A stretch of DNA of 64,000 nucleotides from Mitsuokella sp047974105 (GCF_047974105.1 NZ_JBHYRS010000003.1:248001-312000); one strand, 5' to 3'; positions 1 through 8,147 are shown, counted from the stretch's first letter. Made by a program: numbers and translations. Notes: a model not told the origin generated them from the sequence alone.

Positions 1-1
1 G

Positions 2-388
2 CTCTCGGGCGGCTACATCGATGTCTTTGAGGTCCCGACGTATGTCAAAATTCTTGCAGCTACGGCCATGGCCTGCGGCACAGCTATCGGCGGCTGGCGC
101 ATCATCAAGACCATTGGCGGTAAAATCTTTAAGCTTGAGCCGATTTCGGGCTTTGCCGCGGATCTCAACTCCTCGATGGTCATTTTCTCGGCTACGCTCC
201 TGCATCTGCCGGTCTCGACGACGCATGTCGTTTCGGGTTCCATCATGGGCGTCGGCACAGCTAAGCGAGTCAATGCCGTGCGCTGGGGCGTTGCACAGCA
301 GATGGTCACGGCCTGGGTCCTGACCATTCCGTGTACGGCTGTCATGGGCGCCGTTGCCTATCATTTTGTCTTGATGATTTTTAAGTAA
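2..388 (+). CDS. Inorganic phosphate transporter, Pit family (C-terminal part)
   Basis: The 5' part lies outside the window; 128 C-terminal residues remain. The frame reads hydrophobic throughout and contains the PiT repeat signature: a stretch ending GFAADLNSS, then LPVSTTHVVSGSIMGVG, followed by two transmembrane segments and a short end at IFK. The NSS and STTH-VSGSIMGVG motifs are characteristic of the second half of low-affinity phosphate:cation symporters in the inner membrane. A perfect inverted repeat lies 27 bp downstream and could end its transcript. The family assignment is firm; the exact substrate (phosphate or sulfate) is inferred. Confidence 0.9.
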   Translation, partial: LSGGYIDVFEVPTYVKILAATAMACGTAIGGWRIIKTIGGKIFKLEPISGFAADLNSSMVIFSATLLHLPVSTTHVVSGSIMGVGTAKRVNAVRWGVAQQMVTAWVLTIPCTAVMGAVAYHFVLMIFK

Positions 389-404
389 AAGTCCATTCAT
401 TTTT

Positions 405-435
405 CTGACATTTGAACTGGAACATGTGTTACAAT
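405..435 (+). promoter_or_regulatory. Promoter of the nucleoside kinase gene
   Basis: CTGACA (405-410) and TACAAT (430-435) are separated by 19 bp. The -10 box lies at the centre of an 18-bp perfect inverted repeat (415-457). The spacing is long, so the assignment is moderate. Confidence 0.5.
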
Positions 436-457
436 AGAAGTAACACATGTTCCAGTT
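415..457. terminator. 18-bp perfect inverted repeat, terminator and/or operator
   Basis: The arms 415-432 and 440-457 are perfectly complementary around the 7-nt spacer AATAGAA. A T-rich tail (TTTTTGTTTT) follows, as in an intrinsic terminator for the Pit gene. The arms also bracket the -10 box of the next gene, so the site could equally be bound by a dimeric repressor. Confidence 0.6.
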
Positions 458-498
458 TTTGTTTTGACCGAATTTCGACAAAGGAAAGGGGCATTTTT

Positions 499-2166
499 AT
501 GTTTGTTACCATTCGCAAAGCAAGAAATGTGCTGCCAAAGACCATGCCTCGTGACTTGGTGGCAGATTATCAGCAGGAGTATGCGAGCCGGATTGTCGCC
601 GTGAAGCTCGACAATACCCTGCACGATTTGCAGACGCCCATAGGCAAGGCAAGATCGCTCGAGTTTGTCGAGCTCGAAAGCGAGGACGGCTGGATCATCT
701 ATCGCCGTTCTGTCGAATTCTTGCTCATTATGGCAGTCCATGAACTCTATCCGGATGCTGAAGTGGCTGCGATGTTTCGTGCGAACAATGGACTTTACTG
801 CGGCATTTCTATCCCGAATAAAAAACTGACACCGGCGATGGTGGAGGCTATCGAACGCGAGATGCGCATCATCGTGCAGGAAGACCGCCCGATTGTCAAA
901 GAAGTCTTTCAGCGTGAAGATGCGGTAAAGCTGTTCAAGGAGACGAAACAGATTGAAAAAGCCAATCTCATCGCCTCGCTGACCATGCCAAAAGTCAGCA
1001 TCTACCGCTGCGGCGGCTACTACGACTATCTTTATGGTGCCATGATCGGTTCGACGGGACATCTCGACCGTTTTGCTCTGGATACATTTGAATCCGGCGT
1101 CCTGTTGCGCACACCGGACCTCAAGAGCAAAGGACAGGTGCCGCCTTCGGTGCCGCAGCCAAAGCTCTCAAGTGTTCTGAATGAGTCCAAGAATTGGGCC
1201 AATATCCTGCAGTGCCGCTATGTGACAGACCTCAACCGCGCGATTCGCTCGGGACGCATCGGCGAAGTCATCCGCGTCTCGGAAGCCCTGCAGGAAAAGC
1301 GCATTGCGGAAATTGCTGATCATATTGCCTCGCATTGCCAAAAACTGCGCCTGATTCTCATCGCAGGGCCGTCTTCTTCGGGCAAAACCTCTTTTGCCCA
1401 GCGCCTGCGCGTGCAGATGCAGGTTCTGGGGCTGCGCCCTGTTTCGATTTCCCTCGATAATTACTTTGTCAACCGTGAAGAGACGCCAAAGACACCGGAA
1501 GGGGCCTACGACTACGAGTGTCTGGAAGCACTTGATGTCGCTCTTTTCAATCAGGATATGCTCGGACTCCTGAAGGGCGAAGCCGTCGTGCTGCCGCGCT
1601 ATAATTTCAAGACAGGCGAACGCGAATGGGAAGGGCAGACGCCTTTGACTCTTGAAAAGAATCAGCCCATCATCGTGGAGGGCATTCATGGACTCAATGA
1701 GAAACTCACGGCTCAGATTCCGCGTGAGAATAAATTTAAGATTTACGTCAGCGCGTTGACACAGCTCAACATCGATGCCCATAACCGCATTCCGACAACG
1801 GATGCACGCCTGATGCGCCGTCTTGTGCGTGACTACCAGTTCCGCGGGGCCAGTGCGCTCAAAACCCTCAAGCAGTGGCCGGATGTCAGGAAGGGGGAGG
1901 AAAAGTACATCTTCCCGTATCAGGAAGAGGCCGATGTCATGTTCAATTCGGCCATGATTTATGAGCTCTCGGCACTGCGCCGCTATGCTGTCCCCATCCT
2001 CAAAGACGTAACTCCCGATGTGCCGGAATACACAAAGGCAAGACGCCTCTTGGATTTCTGCCAGTATTTTCTTGACCTGCCCGACGAAGACGATGTGCCG
2101 AATAACTCCATCCTGCGCGAGTTTATCGGGAAGTCTGTATTCTTTAAAGGGGAAGAGCAGGTGTAA
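499..2166 (+). CDS. Nucleoside kinase (uridine kinase-like, with ThrRS-like N-terminal domain)
   Basis: The protein has 555 residues. Residues about 1-230 resemble the N-terminal editing region of threonyl-tRNA synthetase, as in the Firmicute and Thermotoga nucleoside kinase family. The C-terminal half is a phosphoribulokinase/uridine kinase P-loop domain with GPSSSGKT at about 290-297, followed by SLDNYF and a late IVEGIHGLN strand. The predicted reaction is ATP-dependent phosphorylation of a nucleoside in the cytoplasm. I chose the ATG at 499 because AAAGGAAAGGGG lies just upstream; a further upstream ATG at 412 falls before the probable -10 box. It appears monocistronic. The substrate is not resolved by sequence. 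Confidence 0.85.
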   Translation: MFVTIRKARNVLPKTMPRDLVADYQQEYASRIVAVKLDNTLHDLQTPIGKARSLEFVELESEDGWIIYRRSVEFLLIMAVHELYPDAEVAAMFRANNGLYCGISIPNKKLTPAMVEAIEREMRIIVQEDRPIVKEVFQREDAVKLFKETKQIEKANLIASLTMPKVSIYRCGGYYDYLYGAMIGSTGHLDRFALDTFESGVLLRTPDLKSKGQVPPSVPQPKLSSVLNESKNWANILQCRYVTDLNRAIRSGRIGEVIRVSEALQEKRIAEIADHIASHCQKLRLILIAGPSSSGKTSFAQRLRVQMQVLGLRPVSISLDNYFVNREETPKTPEGAYDYECLEALDVALFNQDMLGLLKGEAVVLPRYNFKTGEREWEGQTPLTLEKNQPIIVEGIHGLNEKLTAQIPRENKFKIYVSALTQLNIDAHNRIPTTDARLMRRLVRDYQFRGASALKTLKQWPDVRKGEEKYIFPYQEEADVMFNSAMIYELSALRRYAVPILKDVTPDVPEYTKARRLLDFCQYFLDLPDEDDVPNNSILREFIGKSVFFKGEEQV

Positions 2167-2193
2167 GATAGGTTCTTAAGGAACTATTGACAA

Positions 2194-2379
2194 GGGGACG
2201 GTGAAATATTTTCGGCTTCGGCGCTCCGTTAAATGTCCCCCAATTTACGTTTGCCGGACTTAGAGGCTTCGCCGCCTGCCACGGCGTTCTGACATCGCAT
2301 TATTTAGGAGTGTGATCTTGGGAGACAGCCCTGCGGGCGGTCACTGCGCACCTGCAGGCGAAAATATTCCCCCGTCCCT
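2194..2379. mobile_element. MITE-like element with 21-bp terminal inverted repeats
   Basis: The left end (2194-2214) and the right end (2359-2379) are inverted copies matching at about 19 of 21 positions; both begin GGGACGG and run into AATATTTTCG. The interior is GC-rich, with several internal complementary blocks, and has no transposase frame. No obvious target-site duplication was seen. It could instead be a large palindromic REP-type repeat. Confidence 0.55.
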
Positions 2380-2417
2380 AGTTACGATTGGCTTACATCA
2401 ATGTACTTGGGCATATT

Positions 2418-2451
2418 AAAAGAGCTGGCCTTTGCTGGCCAGCCCTTTTTT
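2418..2451 (-). terminator. Terminator of the AGCS symporter gene
   Basis: Read on the minus strand, GGCTGGCC pairs with GGCCAGCT and is followed by TTTT. A T-run also lies on the plus side, so it may act in both directions. Confidence 0.75.
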
Positions 2452-2468
2452 AGTACGATTTTTATATT

Positions 2469-3893
2469 TTATTTGTTGACTTTATCGATGCCCCAGGCGT
2501 GGACGCCTTTTTCGTCGCCTAAGATAGCGGGGTCAAAGACTGGTTCTTCGACACCTGCTTTTTTCTGCTTGACATAGTCAAACAGGGCGATGCGGGCGTA
2601 TTTGGCGAGGCGCGCAACGGCGTAGAGGTTCGTGAGGCAGAGGAAGCCCATGAAGAGGTCGGCGAGGTTCCAGACGAGGTTGAGTTCAGCGATGCAGCCG
2701 AAGAGAACCATGAGGACGACGCCAGCGCGGAAAACAGTCAGGTATTTTTTTGTATTGCCCTCAAAGAAGGAAATGTTGATTTCGCCGTAATAGTAGTTGC
2801 CGACAATGGAACTGAAGGCAAACATCAGAATCAGGATGGAAATGGCAGCAGGAGCAAGGGAGCCGAAGATGCTTGCGAGTGACTGCTGGGCAAGCGCAAT
2901 GCCCGTGAGTTCGCCGCCAATCGTATACTGATTTGTCAAAAGCACGATGAAAGCCGTGGCCGAGCAGACAATCCACGTATCGACGTAGACACCGAAGGAC
3001 TGCACGAGGCCCTGCTTAATCGGGTGCGTGACATCAGCCGTAGCGGCGGCGTTTGGCACGGAGCCCTCGCCGGCTTCATTTGAGAACAGGCCGCGCTTGA
3101 TGCCGGTGATGACGGCCGTGCCAATGCCGCCGCCGACAGCCGCCTGCGGCGAGAAGGCATCGTGGAGAATCAGGGCGAACATGCCAGGGACTTTGTCAAT
3201 GTTGAGGAGGATGATGGCAAAAGCTGTCAAGAGGTAAGCTCCGGCCATGATTGGCACGAGAAATTCCGTGAATTTTGCAATGCGCGTCATGCCGCCGAAG
3301 ATGACGAGGGCCGTGAGCACGCAGAGGAAAGCCGCCGAATAGACCGGCTCAATACCAAAAGCCGTCTTAGCCGAAAGGGCAATCGTGTTGGCCTGTACGG
3401 AAACATAGATGAGACCGAACGTTACGGAAATCAGGATGGCAAAGAGTTTGGCGACATTCGGCTGGCCAAGGGCATTTTTGATATAGTAGGCCGGTCCGCC
3501 GTGGAATTTGCCGTTGCCGCGCGGCAGCTTGTAAATCTGCGCGAGCGTGCTCTCAACAAAACCCGTTGCACAGCCGAGGAAGGCAATGGCCCACATCCAG
3601 AAAACGGCACCGGGACCGCCTGTGACGATGGCGATGGCGACACCGGCAATATTGCCGACGCCGACACGTGAAGCCGTGCTGACGCAGAATGCCTGAAACG
3701 AGCTGATGGCATCACCCTCTGTTTTCTTGCCGATGCCCTCGGTGAGCAGGCGCAGCATTTCAGGCAGCAGGCGCAGCTGTACGAAGTGCGTGGAAAGCGT
3801 GAAATAAATGCCGCAGCCGACGAGTACGACGATGAGTACATATGACCAGAGCACGTTGTTGATGGCCGAAACCACCGCATTCAATGCATCCAT
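2469..3893 (-). CDS. Alanine/glycine:cation symporter family protein (AGCS)
   Basis: This is a 474-residue integral membrane protein with about ten to eleven hydrophobic segments. It starts with a short periplasmic head and the segment WSYVLIVVLVGCGIYFTL, and carries family blocks such as ASRVGVGNIAGVAIAI (residues about 74-90), GPGAVFWMW, GGPAYYI and GLFSNEAGEGSVPNAAATA. These are typical of sodium- or proton-coupled alanine/glycine importers (AlsT/DagA/YaaJ group). The length matches the family. The ATG at 3893 follows GAGGGATC. It is transcribed alone, with a terminator just beyond its end and an AT-rich palindrome in its upstream region. Whether it prefers alanine, glycine or glutamine cannot be told. 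Confidence 0.93.
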   Translation of the reverse strand: MDALNAVVSAINNVLWSYVLIVVLVGCGIYFTLSTHFVQLRLLPEMLRLLTEGIGKKTEGDAISSFQAFCVSTASRVGVGNIAGVAIAIVTGGPGAVFWMWAIAFLGCATGFVESTLAQIYKLPRGNGKFHGGPAYYIKNALGQPNVAKLFAILISVTFGLIYVSVQANTIALSAKTAFGIEPVYSAAFLCVLTALVIFGGMTRIAKFTEFLVPIMAGAYLLTAFAIILLNIDKVPGMFALILHDAFSPQAAVGGGIGTAVITGIKRGLFSNEAGEGSVPNAAATADVTHPIKQGLVQSFGVYVDTWIVCSATAFIVLLTNQYTIGGELTGIALAQQSLASIFGSLAPAAISILILMFAFSSIVGNYYYGEINISFFEGNTKKYLTVFRAGVVLMVLFGCIAELNLVWNLADLFMGFLCLTNLYAVARLAKYARIALFDYVKQKKAGVEEPVFDPAILGDEKGVHAWGIDKVNK

Positions 3894-3945
3894 AAATGAT
3901 CCCTCACTTTGTTTAAGAATAAGATAGGTATGATTTATTGCAATC

Positions 3946-3971
3946 TATAATAAAAATATATATTTATTATA
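3946..3971. promoter_or_regulatory. AT-only palindrome upstream of the symporter gene
   Basis: TATAATAAA (3946-3954) and TTTATTATA (3963-3971) are perfect inverted arms around AATATATA. It lies 53 bp upstream of the symporter start in the divergent region and could be an operator. Low-complexity AT sequence is the alternative. Confidence 0.35.
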
Positions 3972-4183
3972 AAGAAACTTTCTAACAGAGTCAAGCAAAG
4001 ACTGTAAAACTGTAAAGACGTTCTGCATTCTGCAGAGGGCGTAACAAATATCACGGCATCGAAAGGGCAAAATACATAAAATAGAGAGAGTAGATGCGAA
4101 CCTTAGTACAATGAACAAAGTACAATGAACAAATCGATGAGCCCAAAAGAGACTGCAAAGATCGCAGAGACGGAGGTATTATA

Positions 4184-4792
4184 ATGAGCGCTTTTTTAGC
4201 ACCAATTCATTTTATGGTATACGGCAAGAATCAGCTGCAGGAACAGCTGATTGCAGCCATCGCCGATAAAGCCGTGGCTGAAGGCTGGCAGACGGAAGCA
4301 GCTGTTGAAGGTTATGTACACCGCGAAACGCAGCCGCTTGAAAACATCATCGACCTTGCCAATATCCATGGCTGGCTTTCTGCCAGCATCGAGGATGTTG
4401 AGCATCGTTTGGCAGCACTCGTAACGGAGCTGCTCTTTGGTCATCCGGAGCGTCAGGAAGTCCTCGAGCGCCTTGCTTATGAAGAAGGCACGAAACAGGC
4501 AGCAGGTGAAGGCCTTGAGGCAGGTGAGGTCTTCCAGTATATGATGACGCATCTTGTCGACGGCATGCCGTGTGACGGCGTCAATATGATGCGCGACCAG
4601 TCGGCCGATACGTTCCGCTGGGATAAGATGGCTGATGTGCACAGCCGCTACTGGACGGAGGTCGAGGGCAGTCCGGCCGTTTACGACGCCCTGCGCAGCC
4701 AATTTGTCGCCGGCATGCTCGAAAAGACCGGCTATGAAGTCTTTTCCTCAAACGGCGTGAATTATATCCTGCAGAAGAAGCAGACGGCCTGA
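4184..4792 (+). CDS. Conserved-looking protein of unknown function, 202 aa
   Basis: I do not assign a function. The product is soluble and acidic, with no signal peptide or membrane segment. It opens with the distinctive hydrophobic head SAFLAPIHFMVYGK, then a mostly helical body with many charged residues and one Cys (in GMPCDGVN). The pattern recalls uncharacterised Firmicute proteins beginning with an LxPIHxxxY block. The start at 4184 follows GGAGGTATTATA. It is monocistronic: a divergent symporter gene lies upstream and a strong terminator (4815-4866) downstream. Upstream, AGTACAATGAACAA occurs twice in tandem near 4106-4132. Confidence 0.7.
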   Translation: MSAFLAPIHFMVYGKNQLQEQLIAAIADKAVAEGWQTEAAVEGYVHRETQPLENIIDLANIHGWLSASIEDVEHRLAALVTELLFGHPERQEVLERLAYEEGTKQAAGEGLEAGEVFQYMMTHLVDGMPCDGVNMMRDQSADTFRWDKMADVHSRYWTEVEGSPAVYDALRSQFVAGMLEKTGYEVFSSNGVNYILQKKQTA

Positions 4793-4814
4793 TAGAATTC
4801 GATAAGGACCGGAT

Positions 4815-4866
4815 AAAAAATCATCGGCGAAAGGAGTGAATGTACTTCTTTTGCCGATGATTTTTC
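4815..4866 (+). terminator. Intrinsic terminator
   Basis: AAAAAATCATCGGC pairs with GCCGATGATTTTTC around a 24-nt loop; a T-rich tail follows. Confidence 0.8.
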
Positions 4867-4938
4867 TTTTTCAGCTTGCTTTTTATGAAAATCTAATGGA
4901 TTTATGGGCCGGAATGGCATAAATATTGCCGGAGACTA

Positions 4939-4967
4939 TTGGTTTTTTGCAGAAGCCTTGTTATAAT
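4939..4967 (+). promoter_or_regulatory. Promoter of the ACT/PFL operon
   Basis: TTGGTT (4939-4944), a 17-bp spacer and TATAAT (4962-4967), followed by GGAA. Confidence 0.65.
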
Positions 4968-5051
4968 GGAAGAAATAGTTTGTGTGGGGACATTGTTCCA
5001 TCTGCCGCAAACGTTTGCCATTATTATGTATCATAAAAGGAGAATGTCTAA

Positions 5052-5321
5052 ATGAAACTGGTAGTAACTGTCGTTGGCAAAGACCGTGTGGGCATCATTG
5101 CCATGGTCAGCCAGATCCTTGCCGAGAACAATGTCAACATCCTCAACATCAATCAGAACATCATGGATGGTTTCTTCAACATGGTCCTGATTGCTGAGAC
5201 CAGCGGGAGCAAAATAAGCCTTGTTGACCTGCAGAAGACGCTGAAGGAAAGAGGTAAAGAAATCAACGTTGACATCAAGGCTCAGCATGCGGATATCTTT
5301 AATGTCACGCACAATGTCTAA
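5052..5321 (+). CDS. ACT domain protein (UPF0237 type)
   Basis: This 89-residue protein consists of one ACT domain: KLVVTVVGKDRVGIIAMVSQILAENNVNIL at the N-terminus, then a DGFFNMVLIAE strand. It resembles the small GcvR-like regulatory ACT proteins. Its stop is 68 bp before the next gene, which encodes a PFL-family protein; this two-gene arrangement is common in Firmicutes and archaea. The ATG follows AAAGGAGAATGTCTAA. The ligand is unknown; an amino acid is the usual expectation for ACT domains. Confidence 0.9.
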   Translation: MKLVVTVVGKDRVGIIAMVSQILAENNVNILNINQNIMDGFFNMVLIAETSGSKISLVDLQKTLKERGKEINVDIKAQHADIFNVTHNV

Positions 5322-5389
5322 GGCTGATTCTGACTTTGCGAATGCTTTTGCTTTAGGACTTTTATGACTATTGGGAGGAAACAAGCTCT

Positions 5390-6751
5390 GTGATAACGAT
5401 AGATGATATTTTAGAAACAAACCGTATGATTACGGAGAACAAGCTCGATGTCCGCACCATCACGATGGGCATTTCGCTGCGCGACTGCGCCCATCCGAAT
5501 ATCGACAAATTCTGCCAGAACGTTTACGATAAAATCACGAAGTCGGCCGAATTCCTCGTCAAGACGGGTGAGGATATTGAGGCCGAGTACGGCATCCCCA
5601 TCATCCATAAGCGCGTTTCGGTGACGCCGATTGCCATTGCGGCTGATGCCTGCAAGACGGATTCGTATGTGCCGGTTGCAGAGGCCATGGACCGTGCTGC
5701 TAAAGAAGTCGGCATCAACTTCATCGGCGGTTTTTCGGCTCTCGTCGAGAAGGGCTTCACGCATGGCGACCGCGTGCTCATCAATTCGATTCCTCAGGCG
5801 CTGGCGACGACGGACCTCGTCTGCTCGTCCGTCAATCTCGGTTCGACGAAAGCCGGCATCAACATGGACTGCGTGCGTGAGATGGGCGAAGTCGTCAAAC
5901 GCACGGCGGAACTCACGCGCGACCAGCAGGCTCTTGGCTGCGCGAAACTCGTCATTTTCTGCAATGCACCTGGCGACAATCCGTTTATGGCTGGAGCTTT
6001 CCACGGCGTCAGCGAGGCCGACAAGGTTGTCAGCGTCGGCGTCTCGGGCCCGGGCGTTGTCAAACATGCCCTTGAAGACCTCAAAGGTGCGGACTTCACG
6101 GAAGTCGCGGAGACGATTAAGCGTACGGCCTTCAAGATCACGCGTGTCGGTCAGCTCGTAGCCCGCGAAGCTTCGAAGCGCCTCGGCGTGCCGTTTGGCA
6201 TCATCGACCTTTCACTGGCACCGACTCCGGCCGTCGGCGATAGCGTGGCGCGCATCATCGAGGAAATGGGCATTGAGGGCTGCGGTGCTCCGGGCACGAC
6301 GGCAGCACTGGCTCTCTTAAATGATGCGGTCAAGAAGGGCGGTCTCATGGCTTCATCGCATGTCGGCGGCCTTTCGGGTGCTTTCATTCCGGTCAGCGAG
6401 GATGAGGGCATGATCAATGCAGTTTCGCAGGGCAGTCTCTCGATTGAGAAACTCGAGGCCATGACCTGCGTCTGCTCGGTCGGTCTTGACATGATTGCCA
6501 TTGAGGGTGATACGTCGGCAGCGACGATTTCGGGCATCATCGCCGACGAAGCCGCGATCGGCATGATCAACAACAAGACGACGGCGGTACGCGTCATTCC
6601 GGTGCCGGGCAAAAAAGTCGGCGACATGGTCGAATTTGGCGGCCTGCTCGGCTACTGCCCAATCGTGCCGGTGCGCAACAAGTACAGCTCTGCTGCGTTC
6701 ATCGCGCGTGGCGGCCGCATTCCGGCACCAATCCGCAGCCTGACGAACTGA
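5390..6751 (+). CDS. PFL family protein (UPF0210/DUF711)
   Basis: This 453-residue protein has the length and features of the UPF0210 family: an N-terminal block with TITMGISLRDCAHPN, a central GVSGPGVVKHAL and a C-terminal FGGLLGYCPIVPV. The family has a fold related to pyruvate-formate lyase, but no glycyl-radical function is established for it. It starts with GTG at 5390, 12 bp after GGGAGGAA. It is co-transcribed with the ACT protein, and the conserved pairing suggests an ACT-sensed metabolite controls it. Biochemical function remains unknown. Confidence 0.9.
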   Translation: MITIDDILETNRMITENKLDVRTITMGISLRDCAHPNIDKFCQNVYDKITKSAEFLVKTGEDIEAEYGIPIIHKRVSVTPIAIAADACKTDSYVPVAEAMDRAAKEVGINFIGGFSALVEKGFTHGDRVLINSIPQALATTDLVCSSVNLGSTKAGINMDCVREMGEVVKRTAELTRDQQALGCAKLVIFCNAPGDNPFMAGAFHGVSEADKVVSVGVSGPGVVKHALEDLKGADFTEVAETIKRTAFKITRVGQLVAREASKRLGVPFGIIDLSLAPTPAVGDSVARIIEEMGIEGCGAPGTTAALALLNDAVKKGGLMASSHVGGLSGAFIPVSEDEGMINAVSQGSLSIEKLEAMTCVCSVGLDMIAIEGDTSAATISGIIADEAAIGMINNKTTAVRVIPVPGKKVGDMVEFGGLLGYCPIVPVRNKYSSAAFIARGGRIPAPIRSLTN

Positions 6752-6765
6752 TGCTTTGCGGACCC

Positions 6766-6793
6766 TTGCCAGTCTGCCGGAATCTGTTATAAT
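6766..6793 (+). promoter_or_regulatory. Promoter upstream of nth
   Basis: TTGCCA (6766-6771), 16 bp, TATAAT (6788-6793), followed by GGAA. It lies just behind the PFL stop codon. Confidence 0.6.
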
Positions 6794-6813
6794 GGAATAA
6801 ATCGTGAAACTCG

Positions 6814-6850
6814 GGAAAGGGCTCAATTCATGGATTGGGCCCTTCCTTTT
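6814..6850 (+). terminator. Stem-loop with T-tail between promoter and nth
   Basis: GGAAAGGGCTCAAT pairs with ATTGGGCCCTTCC (one bulge) and is followed by TTTT. Because it sits downstream of the promoter at 6766-6793, it would be transcribed in the nth leader and may attenuate it, or may simply end PFL readthrough. Confidence 0.55.
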
Positions 6851-6916
6851 ACTGTTTCCGCGTTCTGGCGCGGATATTTTTACATTTTATACATTTTAAT
6901 AGAGGAAGTCGATTCT

Positions 6917-7579
6917 ATGCGTGTAACAAAGAAAATCAGGGAGGAGCAGCTGGCTATTCTTGAAGAGACGTACCGCGGGGCAAAGCCAGAGCTTATCTTT
7001 CATAACCCCTTTGAGCTGCTGATTGCCGTCATTTTATCGGCACAGTGCACAGATAAGCGCGTCAATGTCACGACGAAGCGCCTGTTCGCCAAAGTCAAAT
7101 CGCCAGAGGACATCGTCGCGATGGGACTGCCGGCACTCGAGAATGAAATCCGCGACTGCGGCCTCTTCCGCAACAAGGCCAAGAATATCATCGCAGCCTG
7201 TCAGATGCTCTGCGAAAATTACGGCGGTCAGGTGCCCGATGACTTTGAAGAGCTGCAGAAGCTGCCGGGCGTCGGCCGCAAGACGGCCAATGTCGTCATG
7301 AGCGTGGCCTTTCATCATCCGGCCATTGCCGTCGATACCCATGTCTTCCGCATTGCCAACCGCCTGAAACTGGCCGAAGGCTCGACGCCTCTTGCCGTGG
7401 AGCAGGGGCTCATGAAGAATATCCCCAAGGAAAAGTGGTCCGATGCGCATCACTGGCTCATCTGGCACGGCCGCAAGATCTGCAAGGCGAGAAAGCCTGC
7501 CTGCGACATCTGCCCGCTGCAGCCTGTCTGTCCGAGTGCGGAGCCTTTGGCCGGCAGTCCGTCTGCCAAAACAAAATAA
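6917..7579 (+). CDS. nth: Endonuclease III
   Basis: This DNA glycosylase/AP-lyase removes oxidised pyrimidines in base-excision repair. The 220 residues show the full family pattern: an early LIAVILSAQCTD block, the helix-hairpin-helix LPGVGRKTANVV with the catalytic Lys, the catalytic Asp in AVDTHVFRIANRL, and a C-terminal 4Fe-4S loop C-x6-C-x2-C-x5-C (CKARKPACDICPLQPVC). I chose the ATG at 6917 after AGAGGAAG; an in-frame ATG at 6830 overlaps the leader stem-loop. A GNAT gene follows after 16 bp and is probably co-transcribed. Confidence 0.97.
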   Translation: MRVTKKIREEQLAILEETYRGAKPELIFHNPFELLIAVILSAQCTDKRVNVTTKRLFAKVKSPEDIVAMGLPALENEIRDCGLFRNKAKNIIAACQMLCENYGGQVPDDFEELQKLPGVGRKTANVVMSVAFHHPAIAVDTHVFRIANRLKLAEGSTPLAVEQGLMKNIPKEKWSDAHHWLIWHGRKICKARKPACDICPLQPVCPSAEPLAGSPSAKTK

Positions 7580-7595
7580 GAGGAGAGCGAAAGAG

Positions 7596-8048
7596 ATGCA
7601 GTACAGAAAAGCAACATTTGCCGATATTGAAGAAATCTATCACCTCGTTAACGACTACGCAACGGACGGCATCATGCTGGCGCGTTCGCGCAATACTCTT
7701 TATGAGACACTGCGCGATATGATTGTCGCCGTCGATGAAAACGGCAAAGTCGTCGGTGTCGGCGGCCTGCACATCATCTGGGACCGGCTCGCAGAGGTGC
7801 GCACGATGGCCGTGTCGCCTGAAATGACGCGCCGTGGCATCGGTGCGGAAATCGTGCATCGTTTAATTGAAGAAGGCGATGCTCTCGGTGTTGAGAAGTA
7901 TTTCACGCTGACGTACAAGCCCGGCTTCTTCCAAAAACTCGGCTTTCAGACCATCACAAAAGAAGAACTGCCGCATAAAGTATGGAAGGAATGCATCGAC
8001 TGCCCGAAGTTCCCGAACTGTGATGAGATTGCCATGGTTCGCGTCTGA
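7596..8048 (+). CDS. GNAT N-acetyltransferase, short ArgA-like type
   Basis: This is a 150-residue GNAT domain protein. The acetyl-CoA loop is in VSPEMTRRGIGAEIVHRLIEE (about residues 69-90), and the C-terminus PHKVWKECIDCPKFPNCDEIAM is characteristic of the stand-alone N-acetylglutamate synthase-like proteins found in Firmicutes and Negativicutes. It could therefore make N-acetylglutamate for arginine synthesis, but no arginine gene is nearby and the substrate is inferred. The ATG at 7596 follows AAGAGGAGAGC. A hairpin with a T-run (8050-8091) follows. Confidence 0.82.
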   Translation: MQYRKATFADIEEIYHLVNDYATDGIMLARSRNTLYETLRDMIVAVDENGKVVGVGGLHIIWDRLAEVRTMAVSPEMTRRGIGAEIVHRLIEEGDALGVEKYFTLTYKPGFFQKLGFQTITKEELPHKVWKECIDCPKFPNCDEIAMVRV

Positions 8049-8049
8049 G

Positions 8050-8091
8050 TGTACAGTAAGGCAGATAATCGATACAACTGTACAGTTTTTT
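8050..8091 (+). terminator. Terminator after the GNAT gene
   Basis: TGTACAGT (8050-8057) pairs with ACTGTACA (8077-8084), followed by a run of Ts. Confidence 0.65.
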
Positions 8092-8111
8092 ATAAAATAA
8101 TCGAAAAAGCA

Positions 8112-8140
8112 TTGACATTATGTAATGGTTCTGCTATAGT
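8112..8140 (+). promoter_or_regulatory. Promoter of the T-box/aroF operon
   Basis: TTGACA (8112-8117), 17 bp, TATAGT (8135-8140): a near-consensus vegetative promoter. Confidence 0.85.
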
Positions 8141-8147
8141 AACATAC

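Larger units (their letters stand above)
2167..2468. other. 302-bp intergenic region holding a MITE-like element and a terminator
   Basis: There is no coding frame with a ribosome site. It contains a 186-bp element with terminal inverted repeats (2194-2379) and a stem-loop terminator (2418-2451), both listed separately. Confidence 0.7.
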
